A stretch of DNA of 64,000 nucleotides from Exophiala sp. HKRS030. Taxonomy: Eukaryota > Ascomycota > Eurotiomycetes > Chaetothyriales > Herpotrichiellaceae. A program made the position numbers and the translations under genes. The notes under the pieces were generated by a model that was not told the origin of the DNA, did no database searches, and worked only from the letters and a program-made list of their open reading frames with translations. This document shows positions 44,573 to 55,946 of this stretch, piece by piece (within the stretch, counting starts at the first letter, position 1; each line of letters begins with the position of its first letter). The stretch spans positions 2,356,001 through 2,420,000 of the forward strand of contig JAHWDD010000009.1 in NCBI GenBank assembly GCA_023897205.1, given 5' to 3'.

Positions 44573-46332
44573 ATGTCACATTCACGCAACCCCTCGAAAG
44601 CCGAGTTGCCCACTCGAGAGAAAGAGGTAGAGCCAGAGTCTGCAGAGATTGCCGCAACGAAGGAGAAGAAGGAAAAGAAGCCAAAACCAGAAAAGCCTGT
44701 CGGCAAAGCAGAAGCAAAATTGCCCCAAGCTAAAGCTGGTGCCGGTGGTGGTAAGAGCAAGAAGAAAGAGGGCGCGGCCTTGATTGGCATTGATGTCGAG
44801 AAGGAGAAGGATTTTCCCGATTGGTATCAGCAAGTGCTGACCAAGGGAGACATGCTCGACTATTACGATATCTCTGGATGTTATATTCTGAAACCGGCAT
44901 CACAATTCATCTGGGACGAGGTCCGGGCTTGGTTTGACTCTCGAATCAAGAAGATGGGTGTCAAGAACTGCTCATTCCCACTTTTTGTGTCCGAGGAAGT
45001 CCTGACTAGAGAGAAAGATCATATCGAAGGGTTTGCTGCCGAGGTGGCCTGGGTCACTCACGGTGGAAGTACCAAACTTGACAAGAAGATTGCCATCCGA
45101 CCAACGTCGGAGACTGTCATGTACCCATACTACGCCAAATGGATTCAAAGTTACCGCGACTTGCCTCTGAAACTGAACCAATGGAACTCAGTTGTGCGAT
45201 GGGAATTCAAGCATCCTCAACCCTTTCTACGTACACGAGAATTCCATTGGCAGGAGGGTCACACCGCCCACTTGACTCAAGAAGAGGCGGGCAAAGAAGT
45301 TCTAGAAATCCTTGATCTCTACGCTGGGGTCTATGAAGAGCTCCTTGCAGTTCCCGTCATCAAAGGACGCAAAACAGACAAGGAACGATTTGCGGGAGGT
45401 CTTTATACCACTACTGTTGAAGGCTATATTCCGGCCACTGGACGTGGTATCCAAGGAGCCACTTCCCACTGCTTGGGTCAAAACTTTAGCAAGATGTTCG
45501 GCATCACTGTGCAAGATCCCAATGCCAAGACCGAGGAAGAGAAGAAGAACAGTCTGTTTGTGTGGCAGAATTCATGGGGTCTTTCAACACGAGTCATTGG
45601 TGTCATGGTCATGATACACTCGGACGATCGTGGTCTAGTGATCCCACCTAGAATCGTCGAAACCCAGGTTGTCATTGTTCCAGTTGGTGTCACGGCCAAG
45701 ACTACAGATGAGGAGCGGGAGGCACTATACAAAGAGATTGATGGCCTGAAGGAGATCTTGAAGGCAGTCAACATTAGAGTGGAAGCTGATTTCCGGGAAG
45801 GCTATTCTCCGGGTTACAAATTCAACGACTGGGAGCTCAAAGGCGTTCCACTTCGACTCGAGTTCGGACCTGGTGAAAGCAAGGGACATTTTGTCACGAC
45901 TTCCAGACGCGACCTCCCCAAATCTGAGGGCAAGAGCCAGATCGCCATTAGTGAGCTCAACACAGCTGTACCCGAGTTGCTAGAGACGATCCAGAAAGAT
46001 CTGTATACTCGAGCCGATGCCAAGTACAAGGCGCACGTCAAGAAAATCACCAACTGGGAGGAATTTGTTCCAGCCTTGAATGAAAAGAATGTGATCCTTC
46101 TTCCATTCTGCTTGACCGAGAAATGCGAAGACCAGATCAAGGAACTCAGCGCACGGAAAGCAGAAGAACAAGCCGGCGTCCCCAAGACGAACGAGCCCCA
46201 AGTATGGGTGCGAAGAGTTTGTGCATTCCATTCGACCAACCAGAGGGAGTCGAGAAGGGTGTAACTCCATGTGGAAATCCCAATTGCTCCCTCAAGGCTG
46301 AGGCTTGGTGTTTGTTCGGACGTTCCTACTAA
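44573..46332 (+). CDS. Prolyl-tRNA synthetase, cytosolic (one frameshift near the C-terminus in this sequence)
   Basis: Class II aminoacyl-tRNA synthetase that charges tRNA-Pro. Single exon; 586 residues after correction. The N-terminus is Lys-rich and probably binds tRNA (residues 1-65). The catalytic core has DWYQQVLTKGDMLDYYDISG, motif 1, the proline pocket RPTSETVMYPYYAKW and motif 2 RWEFKHPQPFLRTREFHWQE, motif 3-type LRLEFGPGESK region and the anticodon-binding domain. The zinc-binding-like C-terminal domain lies in a different frame from 46196: one base is missing in the C4 run 46196-46199. With it the protein ends KAEAWCLFGRSY, the standard eukaryote-type tail, at TAA 46330-46332; without it, translation stops at 46264. 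Confidence 0.95.
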
Positions 46333-48052
46333 GGAATAGAGGTAGACGGATGTCATGGGTCGACATGGACTAAAAGGGACTTCAACCATGTGAGACGACA
46401 TGAGTTGAAATGAGGACATGATACCATAGCAAAGACCAATTCAATCTAAGAATTCTCAAGTTGATTGTTCATGATCACGCGGTAGTTGACCTACTTACTG
46501 TGCAGTACGTACAGCGGAAGATTGTAGACCGCTGGTTAGAACCAAGAAATAGACGATCTAGTGTTATCGTGTTAGCCTCGACTTGAGGCTGGGATTCGCC
46601 AGTTTGCATGTGAGAAATGGGATTCATTGATTGATTGGTTAGCCTGGGAGAGGAACAGGACAAGATCGACCTCTGGCCTTGTTAGGAGACGACTAGGAGA
46701 CAGGCGATGTATGAGGTTCGTTCCAATTGCAGGTCATGGAATCAAGTGGCTTGCTATCATGCGTAACTTGGCATAAGGCCCCTAACTTGATGTGTTACAG
46801 ATATGCTCATTTACGATAAGCCTTGGGTGTCCACGGGTGTCTTGAGAGTCTTGAGAGTCGTGAGTGTCGTGTGCGACCTGTTGGGAAGCGGGACGTTTGT
46901 CGCCATCTTGGCTGCAAGTGACATACCATACATACATTGGACGAAAATGATGATTCGACGTTCCCGTACTGCATTTGATGCCGCAGGATACGTGGTCCAG
47001 CCTTCTTCTATCACTGATTCACCTCGGCCGCACGGGAATCAACCGCTCATTGAGTCATATTTCTAGTTGTTCACTCACTACTTGGGACCTGACCTGGAGT
47101 TATCTCACCCTCCTCCATGGCCCCTCCATGGCTCTCTATGCCTCTCTATGCCTCTCTATGGCTCTCTGACCCGACTTTCCCACTTTTTAAACCGTTGAAT
47201 GATGGCGTATGCCTTCCCCCCTGTCCAGTCCGACTGAAGCAACGATAAACGTGCTGGCCCAGGATCCATGATCTTGTACAAATCCAGTGTCATGCCCCTC
47301 ATCCATGCCACCATCGTCGACATTTCTCATTCCAGATCCAAACCCCTTATCCCACTCTTCCGTTGAAATAGAATATTTCTTCTTGGACTTCCGGGTCTTT
47401 ATTCTACCTTTTACTACTCTTTGTCTGGTTAATTCTATTCTGCTTGCTGTGGCTAAATTGCCCCTTCAGCCATTTACGTCACCCAGTACCATTTTCCCCC
47501 TCCTATCTGAATGTGACTGATTTATTTGGTAATTCTCTGGCCGAGTTTGCCGGAAAACCATGCCGGGTGCGATTGGATTGGCTTGAGTTCTGGATGTGAC
47601 AATTTATATTTTTTTTGTGATTTCCCCTTCCTAGAAAAGATGGGCAGGCACCATCTTCGATTACCTGAACATCTTTACCTCTCCCCTCCCCCTCCTCCAC
47701 CGCCACAACCAGCATCTTTTTCTCTGGCTTCGGCTTCCTCTTTTCTCCTCGTGAGGTCGGCAGCTTCTTACAGTTCTCCGGTTGCTTTGTTCCATGAGAC
47801 TGGTAGGACAACCGCACTTGCTGTTAGCGACAGGATTCCGGGCTTGAAGACTTCTGCCGGTAAGTGTACATGATGTCGCGAGCTGGTTAAATATCAGTGT
47901 CAACGGCGTCGGCGCTGAACATGTCCCGAGTTTTGACTGACAATCGCTACGCAAAAGCCTTCCTGACCACTTTGAGAGCGAACCTTGTCCTCGAGTCTGA
48001 TTCCGCTCCGTCCTCCCTTACCAATACCCCGGACTGTCTCCGACCAGTCGCC
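46333..48052. other. Intergenic region
   Basis: 1.7 kb. It holds low-complexity tandem repeats (CTTGAGAGT-type at about 46843-46875; CCTCTCTATG-type at 47117-47168) and pyrimidine tracts near 47680-47740. No coding sequence was accepted. An ATG at 47921 in frame with the next gene may be its start. Confidence 0.5.
47117..47168. repeat. Short tandem repeat, CCTCTCTATG unit
   Basis: Three to four near-perfect copies of a 10-bp unit (GCCTCTCTAT) flanked by CTCCATGG copies. A likely replication-slippage product. Confidence 0.7.
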
Positions 48053-48940
48053 ATGGCCTCAACTGGAGCCTCTCTGCCACCGCCCTCACCCTCCCCACTA
48101 GCCCAAGGCCCTGCCTTTCCCGAGGTCATTCAAGACACTTCCAGCGAAACAACCCCTCCCTCTAACCCGCTTGATTCGATCCCAGAACTCACAACAAGGG
48201 CCGCTGTAACAGAAGACGACAAAGTGGAGGCTTTACATCTGCTAGCCGACTCAGTTGCTCAGCAGAGACAATTGGCATCATCTGCCATCCTTTTCCATCC
48301 AATGACCATCACCGTTATCGTATTAATATTTGGCCTTTTGTATCAGTATCTTTACAAAGGCTCTCGCTCAGATTGGGCTATTATTGGAACTACATCTGCA
48401 GGAATTCTCATGGCCCTTCTAATTACCACGCGCTGGCTCGCTGGTGGATACATCGATGAGGCCGAGAAAATTGGGACCTGGAAGTGGTTAAATCTTGGAC
48501 GTGATGAACCCAACAGCACTATTGTTGGCAATGAAGATGAGATCCTATTGATCCGCTTTGGGGACGAAGTCATTGGAACCATTGTGATTCGCGGTGTACG
48601 CGAGATCGGTAATTCCTCCATACACAATGGAAACTCTTCGCCAAAGAAATCAAAGGCCAAAGCACCCATCATCGCGAGGATCCGAGGATGGACAGTCAAG
48701 CGCAAGTATCGATTGAAGGGGATCGGTACGGCACTTCTAGAAGAAGCGGTCGATTTGTCACAGAACAAAGGCTGGAATGGCCCTGAATTTGCCCTTGACC
48801 ACGCCAACAGTGCCAAATTGCTCCCCACAACCTTCAATGCTGGCTTCGTGAAAAGAGAGGACAAAGCCAAACAACTGCTCGAAAAGGTCAAGGATGGAAA
48901 ATCCCAAGGGCTGAGGAACACACGCAGAGGCAAGAGATAG
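48053..48940 (+). CDS. GNAT-domain protein with two membrane segments
   Basis: Acetyltransferase-like. From Met 48053 the protein has 295 residues. An N-terminal Pro/Ser-rich region is followed by two hydrophobic helices (MTITVIVLIFGLLYQYLY and WAIIGTTSAGILMALLIT), then DEILLIRFGDEVIGTIVIRG and a GNAT-like acetyl-CoA motif RKYRLKGIGTALLEEAVDLS (R/K-x-x-G-x-G/A core as RLKGIGTAL). The end is basic (LRNTRRGKR). Fungal relatives are annotated as N-acetyltransferase-domain membrane proteins of unknown substrate. The frame is open upstream: ATG at 47921 would add 44 residues. The start at 48053 was chosen for its ATGGCC context. Confidence 0.75.
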   Translation: MASTGASLPPPSPSPLAQGPAFPEVIQDTSSETTPPSNPLDSIPELTTRAAVTEDDKVEALHLLADSVAQQRQLASSAILFHPMTITVIVLIFGLLYQYLYKGSRSDWAIIGTTSAGILMALLITTRWLAGGYIDEAEKIGTWKWLNLGRDEPNSTIVGNEDEILLIRFGDEVIGTIVIRGVREIGNSSIHNGNSSPKKSKAKAPIIARIRGWTVKRKYRLKGIGTALLEEAVDLSQNKGWNGPEFALDHANSAKLLPTTFNAGFVKREDKAKQLLEKVKDGKSQGLRNTRRGKR

Positions 48941-49950
48941 GATGGAAGACATGACATGGATGCCCTACCCTTTGCTAACAGTTTTACTGTTTCTAATGAA
49001 TTTACCTTACGGTTTTGCAATGACGGACGCCATTTTATATAGAGATACCCCATTCCCTGAAGCGGAACGATATGACGGATTTTCTTGTCTTTCAGTCTAT
49101 CTCAGACAAGGACTTGGATGAATGAAATAACGAACAAGAGCGACAATATACCTTCTTAATATGATGCAAATCAAGAATGACCATATCCAGCATACATGAT
49201 TGCAGACTCCCAATCCTTTTATCCATCTGAGCCTTTCAAGCCTCTGTATTCACTATTTCCCGCCTCTGCATCCGCCACCGACACTCCTAGACGAACACTC
49301 ACCGCTCAGCAACGAAATCCCCCCTTCCCTTGACGCAAACAGACAGCACACGTCCCAGCCCTGCCAGAGCTTTACCCAATATCCTCCCAACAGCAACAGC
49401 AAAAAGATACCCGTCACCAATGTTTCATTCAGTATCACAATCCACCCCTCAACTATATCTTTCATGCCACGAATATACAGCTAGGTAGGTGGGTAGGTAC
49501 ATATATACATAGGTACAGAGATACCAAAGGTACTGTAGATATGTGAATTCCAATGACCGTCCGCTAATTCTAATGATCAGATCGCAGAACACCGTCGCTC
49601 ATCATGACGGGACGCCATGCGCCTGCGTACACATGCAAGGAAATAACATGGTCGAGCGCTCTGTGCGGTTGGATGAGGGATCTCGATCGACTCTCGCGGA
49701 TGGGCTACATCTGTACACACACGTACATATGTATATACATATACATATATGGGTATACACGTCGCTGTGTAAGGGGGGTTTTCATCGTACTGTACGCGGG
49801 GCCGTGGGTAGGAAGGAAGGTAGGTAGGTAAGGAGGGAGAGAAGAACACAAGCGCAATGCGCGACGATGAGTTGTGCAAGTACAGAATCACGGACAAGAC
49901 GTACTCCGTAGAACAGCATCAGGTATATGAATTTTTGCCCTAAAATAATC
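48941..49950. other. Convergent spacer with simple repeats
   Basis: 1 kb between the GNAT and PPG1 stop codons. It contains TAGG/GTAG tetranucleotide patches (49482-49498 and 49806-49830) and an AC/AT alternating tract (49714-49760). No gene was accepted. Confidence 0.55.
49714..49760. repeat. Alternating purine-pyrimidine (TA/CA) tract
   Basis: Repeated TACATATA/GTATAT words over about 45 bp. Simple-sequence DNA with no coding role. Confidence 0.7.
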
Positions 49951-51348
49951 TTACAAAAAGTACTCTCCGACAGGTTTCTTCGCGGGCATGCCGCGTGTGC
50001 CCTGTGGAGCGGCCTCGAAAACTCTGTATCTGCGACCTGGGGTCGCGAGGTTCCAGAGGACACCATTACCGCCGCCGGCGCCGTCTCCACCGACTGGTTC
50101 TCTCCGGCCTTGGTCACCGTTGGCTCGCGCTATACATCCGCCGTTACTGGCGTCTTCGCCGAGTTCGAGGATTGCGGCGACGTTGCCGCAGCGGTAGCAG
50201 TAGTTGGGTGCGCTCCAAACCGTGACGATCGTCTTGTCGAACATTTCTTTGTATCCTTCCATGACTAGCTGGTGGGCCCGGGCGATCAGGCTGAGGTCGT
50301 TGTTGTGGTTGAAATGTCGGACGATATCTGCGCCGAAGAGAAATCCTGCTCCACGTGGAGACAAGCCCCAGCCTTCGATTTCGTCAGGATCGGACCACAA
50401 CAGGTCGCACATGGCGCCTTCATGAGGAACTTCTTGTTTTCGATCAATAAGGCGGATCTTGTCCACGGTTTCGATCAGGGGCGACAGACCGCCGTGAACA
50501 CAGAGAACCGCGCCTGTGGTAGACGTCGGTGGAGTGAACAGCGATCCAGTGGTCGGTGAGGGCTGAGAGGAGGATAAGGGGATATCAACTGGGGAGGGGA
50601 TATCGATATCTGGGGCGGGGATATTCGTGAAGCCGAGGTTGAAGTCTGTGAGTTCAGACTTAAGCCTGCAAATTGACGTCGTAGCGTCTTGGAGATGACA
50701 TCGCCATTGGCGTTGAGAACTTCAGATTCGACTTCGTCGTCTTCTGGTGGGAGAGTGGTTTGGGTATCTTGTTGCAAAAAGGATGAATTAGGAGATGTTT
50801 GAGGAACGTCTGTGGTAGCGCCGAGAATGAGAGCGCCCAAGGCAAGATAGTCAAAGACCTCGCAACAGTATCGCCAGACGTTGGCACTGCCGTATTTGCG
50901 AATACACTCATCATAGAAACCATATACTGTCGTGATTTGCCTGGACTCATGATTCCCCCGTATTAATGTGATGCGATCGGGATATCGAACTTTGAGACAC
51001 AGGAGGAGGAGGAAGGATTCGAGCGAGTAAAATCCTCGATCGACAAAGTCGCCCATGAATAGATAATTCGTGTCGGGAACATCACCACCGACTCGGAAGA
51101 GTTCCATCAGGTCATGGAATTGGCCATGGATATCGCCACAAATTGTGACGGGAGCATCGACGGTGACGACATTGCCTTCCTCAATCAATAGCTCACGAGC
51201 CTTGTAGCAAATCTCTCGTACTTGAGGTTCAGGAATTGGGCGACATGCGCGCAGTTGCGCTATGGCTCTGTGGAAGAGTTGTTTAGGACGTACGGTCACA
51301 CGAGCGCGGTGGCTGGTATATGCGAACTCACTTGTCTAGATCGCTCAT
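49951..51348 (-). CDS. PPG1: Serine/threonine protein phosphatase, PPG1/PP2A-like, with an internal insert
   Basis: Metallophosphatase catalytic subunit. Exon 1 is 51348-51332 (MSDLDK); exon 2 is 51267-49951. Metal and phosphate residues are present: GDIHGQ, GDFVDRG, RGNHE, and HGGLSP plus ARAHQLV. The C-terminus PVGEYFL resembles the methylated DYFL tail of PP2A-like enzymes. An insert of about 100 residues, polar and Pro/Ser-rich, splits the core between LALGALILG and [10 protein letters not shown] (about 50512-50817); usual enzymes have a few residues there. Within the insert the frame changes by -1 (about 50640-50700), so one base is missing or an intron was missed; with the base the total is 444 residues. 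Fungal Ppg1 acts with Tap42-type partners and in the Far/STRIPAK complex. Confidence 0.88.
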
Positions 51349-52084
51349 CTTATGTCAGACGAGCTGGCTTTTGATTTCCGCGTCATGGGGATATATTTGA
51401 AATCCGCAATATCCTGATGGTAGAGGGAAAGTTCCGAGATCACGTAGTATCACGTCACAGAACTGTTTCAGGTGGGCAGAAATGTATGTGGTGTTGGATT
51501 GGCTGAAGAAGGGAGTAGGAGACAGGAGAGATAGCTGCGAGGCGTGGCAGGAATTATCGCGTGGGTTCCTATGAGAGGATGGGCTGCTGCATGCGGACGG
51601 GTAGCTGGTGGGCAGGAAGAGTGTTTGTCGCAAACCAAAAGATCAACGGCGGCTTGAGTATGAGGGTGGAGATAATGAGGGCCAAGGTGAAATCGAAGGC
51701 GAAAGGCGACGGCGATGGCGCAGGGGAAGCAAAAGTGGATTTCGCATATGTTGAGATGAGATTAGATTAGATCAAGTGTATAATCCAATCATAGATAGCT
51801 TCAATTCTCCTAGCTCATCCATGGAATACGATGCTATGATTGGCTAAAGCTCTTTAAAGTCGAATGCATGGATCAGTCCATACACGTTTTTGCGAAGACA
51901 AGACCAGACTCAGGAACCATCAAGACCAGCAACGAGCTCGGAAGGTCGATAAACAAGCCCGCCGTCTATCATTTCACCCTGCTCATGCGCTACCAACACT
52001 TAATACCCATGGCCCACCGATAATAAGCCCGAGAACTCCGAACGTCAACGTCGCCGTTCATCAAAACCCTCAATCCGAACCACA
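51349..52084. other. Divergent intergenic region
   Basis: 736 bp between PPG1 and the small plus-strand gene. No convincing coding sequence. Confidence 0.5.
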
Positions 52085-52591
52085 ATGCCACCACATCTCC
52101 ATCCACGGTCAGCCGCGACATCGACACTCTTTGCGGGCACCCTGCTCGCATCCTTCGTCGTCGTCGGCATTCCACACATCTTTCCTTGCCCACGGCCACG
52201 CACTCGTTACGCCGACTCCGCGCCACAATTCGACCAAGACGGTCGTCCCATACAACGGCAAAGAACGAGACGGAAACTAGTCTCCTCGGAAGAAACACCA
52301 GCAGATTCTTCAGCTTCCACACAAGCCGATGACAGCTCTCGACAAATACCACGAACACAGACGTCTCCTTCAAGGGCACCTGTGAGGTTGGCACAAGAGA
52401 GGGATCTCGAAGAGGAAGCGGCATTGTTCAGAGAACTCCAGAGAGAAGCAGAAGCACTGGAGCATGAGGCTAGAGAGTGTCCAGTTCCAAAACCCCGAGG
52501 TCTTTTGGGTAGGGTATTGGGTTTTAATGAAAATAAAACGACTTCACCACCTCCGCCACCTTCCTTGTCAACGATTGAGGGAAAGAGCTAG
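52085..52591 (+). CDS. Small fungal protein with N-terminal membrane helix, function unknown
   Basis: 168 residues, one exon. A short basic lead (MPPHLHPRSAATS) precedes a hydrophobic helix (TLFAGTLLASFVVVGIPHIF) and a PCPRPRTRYAD segment. The rest is polar, with a helical acidic patch (ERDLEEEAALFRELQREAEA) and a Pro-rich tail. The short basic start followed by one helix would fit a mitochondrial inner-membrane or signal-anchored protein. I do not recognise a family; it looks like a conserved fungal hypothetical. Confidence 0.6.
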   Translation: MPPHLHPRSAATSTLFAGTLLASFVVVGIPHIFPCPRPRTRYADSAPQFDQDGRPIQRQRTRRKLVSSEETPADSSASTQADDSSRQIPRTQTSPSRAPVRLAQERDLEEEAALFRELQREAEALEHEARECPVPKPRGLLGRVLGFNENKTTSPPPPPSLSTIEGKS

Positions 52592-53200
52592 TTGAGGAGG
52601 ATCAAGGATTCATTTTCACCTTGAGATCTTCCAAAAAAAAATTGTGGTCGTACCAGCACGGAGGGACGGAACTTCTGCCTGGCAGAATGGAAGCTTGCCA
52701 AGAACCAGATACTGGCTGGTGGAAGACGAGCACGCATTATGACTCCTGACATACTCGTCACGGTCAGTTTGTGAACGACATCTCCATATCTCACGTTGAG
52801 ATGTATCAACAGCTGATCTCAAATTACTCATGCTCGGAAGGCATTGAGATGTGGTGGAGTAGCGATTTCTAGCTATATGGACATAGGTTGAGTCTGGACA
52901 GACCACAAGCTGGGTTCCATGAGAGCGCTCTCGAGTTGGCTATCTATTCCTGCGGAGACATTCTACATATTGACGATGTAATCATCAGTGTACACTAACA
53001 TGTATCAATTCAGATACCCAAGATTTGTCACCAAGGTATCCTTCCGACTCATACAAAATTCCTCCGTTCCAATCCCATCGAGGATATCTCCATACAAAGA
53101 CACAAGGCAGGTAACAGACCAATGTGACTGACCAACCTTTTGTTCCAATCATTTCCCAGGCAACTAAAACGCTCCAAATCGACAGGCGAACCCCAGATCT
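52592..53200. other. Convergent 3' spacer
   Basis: 609 bp between two stops. An A9 tract lies near 52634-52642. Nothing else identifiable. Confidence 0.5.
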
Positions 53201-54639
53201 CTATTCTTCGACATTACCATTGACTTCCTTGAACTTGACACCAGTCTTCCAATCCAGCTCCTCTGCAATTTGCGTCATGCGATCGAAAACGGGTTTGCCC
53301 ACATACCTCCAGAACCCACCAGCTCGCACGCACGTCTCTCGTTGCTCGTTCTCATGTCGGTCTAGGTCATCTCTGACCAAAGCCTTCAGGTTGGCGACGA
53401 TGGTGAAGCGTCGACTGGTGAGGCCATTGTTTGAACCGCCGCCACTGCCGCTGCCACTGCCACTACCACCACCAATGCCACTTTTCTTCGCGCTGCCGTG
53501 AACATTCACTCCGCCGACACTTTTGACATGTTCAGCACTGACTCCCAATTTGACCAGCACAGCAGTAAGGAGAGTCTCCAACTCTTCAGCTTCTTCCTCC
53601 AACTCGTCGTCCACCACGATGCTGAGCCTTCGTTTGTGTCGGTGGTCGATCATGGCCGACCTCCTCCTTTCACGGTCCTTCTCGCTGCGTCTCCTCCGTG
53701 CAATACTGCTCATCAACAGCTTCTTGTGTTCTTGAATGTTGGACATATATCCCATGTTCCGCTGGATGACTTCTTCGATTGTCTTGTCTGATGCCAACGG
53801 GTGCGTGTGGAGGGCCTGATGATCCGTGTCACCGTGCAAGACTCTTTTCACCAGGTCGACATCTTCACTTCGCACGCTAATGACATGCTTTGCCTGGTTC
53901 TTGGCCGCTTTGCTCGTCGATTTGGCCACTTTGGCAGCCTTTTTCTGAGCTCGTACCGCTGCTTTGCTGGGCTTGGTCATTCGAGGCGAGGACTTGCTGG
54001 GAGTGTCAGACATCGATGTCACGGTCGATGTATCGTCGTTCTCGTCATCGGCGTCACCGTCTTCACCAAGAACTTGTTGTTCGTCGTTGCGAGTGTGAGG
54101 GCCGTGGTCACGAGGCGGGCGTGGTGCAGGATGCATCGGTCGGTTGACGTTGACTGGGATTTCTTCTAGGCCGTTCCTGTGGGCTTTGGATGGTGGACTT
54201 GTGTCTAGCTCGTTCACAGCTCTGTATTCGGCGGCCAACTCGGCAATCTGCAAGGAGACTCTTCTGTCAGCACATGTTCCTTTCACAAACTGGCTTCCCC
54301 ATCTGAGATATAGTCCACCTCACGCCGTGTCACCTACCCTCCGATGTCGATTCTCATGCAACTCGTCCGCCTGGATACAAGCGAAGCAATTGTGGCTAGT
54401 GCCAATGGCGTGCATTGTTTGGTGATAGCGGTAGCAAGGGATGGAATGGATGCCATAGCATGTTTGTCGGGCCTTGGGGTTGCTCATTTTCATTGCACAC
54501 GAGAAGCAACTGTGCTCTGAACCAAGAACAGTTATGTCAGCCTGCGCTTCAACAGTCCATTCAAGAAGACGGCAGATACACGTACCTAGCCCAGAAGCTG
54601 ATTCCCACTTGAAGGGGCGTTAGGAGTAGCAGGGTCCAT
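53201..54639 (-). CDS. Unrecognised protein with twin Cys-x2-Cys motifs and Gly/Ser linker (one frameshift in this sequence)
   Basis: Three exons (54639-54586, 54516-54338, 54247-53201) give 426 residues after adding one base in the G4 run 54614-54617; then MDPATPNAPFKWESASGLE continues in phase. Exon 2 encodes two related Cys/His units: EHSCFSCAMKMSNPKARQTC and SHNCFACIQADELHENRHRR, with CYRYHQTMHAIG between; this could be a small zinc-binding module. The middle is very basic with a Lys/Ala-rich stretch (KAAVRAQKKAAKVAKSTSKA), then an Arg-rich helix (RRRRSEKDRERRRS). A GGGSGSGSGSGGGS linker precedes the C-terminal helical part (RETCVRAGGFWRYVGKPVFD). The whole suggests a nuclear, nucleic-acid-associated protein. 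No family was recognised. Confidence 0.65.
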
Positions 54640-55946
54640 AATTTGTCGAAGCTTGGAAATATTCGCTCTCCGGCAAGGCTGGTGTTCCTTGAGCAATCTT
54701 GACAAAGATGGTTGGAAAAGATGAACCGAGTAAAAGAGGAGCGGGACATGTGGTTTTATGAACGGGCGAGGTTCAACGAGAGTGACCAAGGCAACGAGTG
54801 AAGGGTGAATCAACGAACAGCCTACATGCACAGATTCTGTCTCAGAATCTCAGAGGGTTTGTTCTGTTCTGGATATTGGGCTTGCCGTTCGAACAAAGAA
54901 TTTTGAGACGGTGGTGAGTGATTTCGGAGAAGAAGAAGCAAGAGAACGGCTCTGGTGCTGCAGCTCACGCGGCGGCGTTGCCCCGGAATCGGCTGGTTTC
55001 TTTCGTGTGTGACGTGTGGCTATTCCAGAAGGACCTTGATCCAAGTGAGTGAAGACGAGCGTGTTATCAAGGCCAAACAAAGGCGCGTCGGGACAAGTGA
55101 AGATATGACATAGACCAACATCTGCAACCTACCTAATTCGGAGATAGACGAATGCCCCTTTTTACCCGTTAATGCTCCGATGGATAAAGAAGGAGGCCTT
55201 GCATCATGTAATGAGATCTGAATCACTTGCAGGGAATTGGTCAAAGGCTGGTTCTGTCGAAAGAGGAAGATTGGCTGGCAGGCAGACGGAGCTGAGCGTA
55301 GGCAGAAATGCAATGGGGCTCAAGCACTTGCCCGGGCAAGGATATGCCGTCGACCGATGTAGATGTCCGAATATGAGGGTCGCAGATGAGTTTGGTCAGT
55401 AGCCAGAGTGACGACGAATCGATCATGTTTCACGCCGGTTCTGGATACCTTGGTGATCGTCCATCAACGGGAAGCAGGCTCGAGCAAGACCATTATGGGC
55501 TTCTAATTTTCAAAGAGCGAGTCGGTACATGTGGATCGTGGTTATCAAATGCATATATTCTCAATCATATCAAGGAGTGACTAAAAGAACAACTGTCAAG
55601 GACCGTGAGACCTTAGGCCAATGCTTTGACACGCTGTTGGTTGGATTCGAAATCCAACACCAATTTCTGTTTGTTTGCGCACTGTATCCCATGCGATTCG
55701 GGATAAGGCTCTTATCCACTGGTTTCATTTCTCTGGTGCAGACATTATCAACATATGAGCCATCTCTCTCGTCTATCCTCAGAAGGCTCAATATACTGTA
55801 CGACACTATGGTCCGATGAGCAAAGAAATGCGTGTCGTATGATAGTAGAGTGAGCCAGTAGATTGCCAATAAGCCCCACTCCAGCGTATGCGCACTTCCA
55901 CTTGGCCTACCGCAATAAGCCATGCTTGGTCCATCTTTATCATAGT
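54640..55946. other. Intergenic region
   Basis: 1.3 kb between the Cys/His gene start and the EGT1 end. Open frames on both strands do not look like proteins. Nothing identifiable. Confidence 0.45.

Noticed and set aside
49714..49760. Possible functional element in the TA/CA tract
   Set aside because: Simple-sequence DNA in a convergent spacer; no sign of more.
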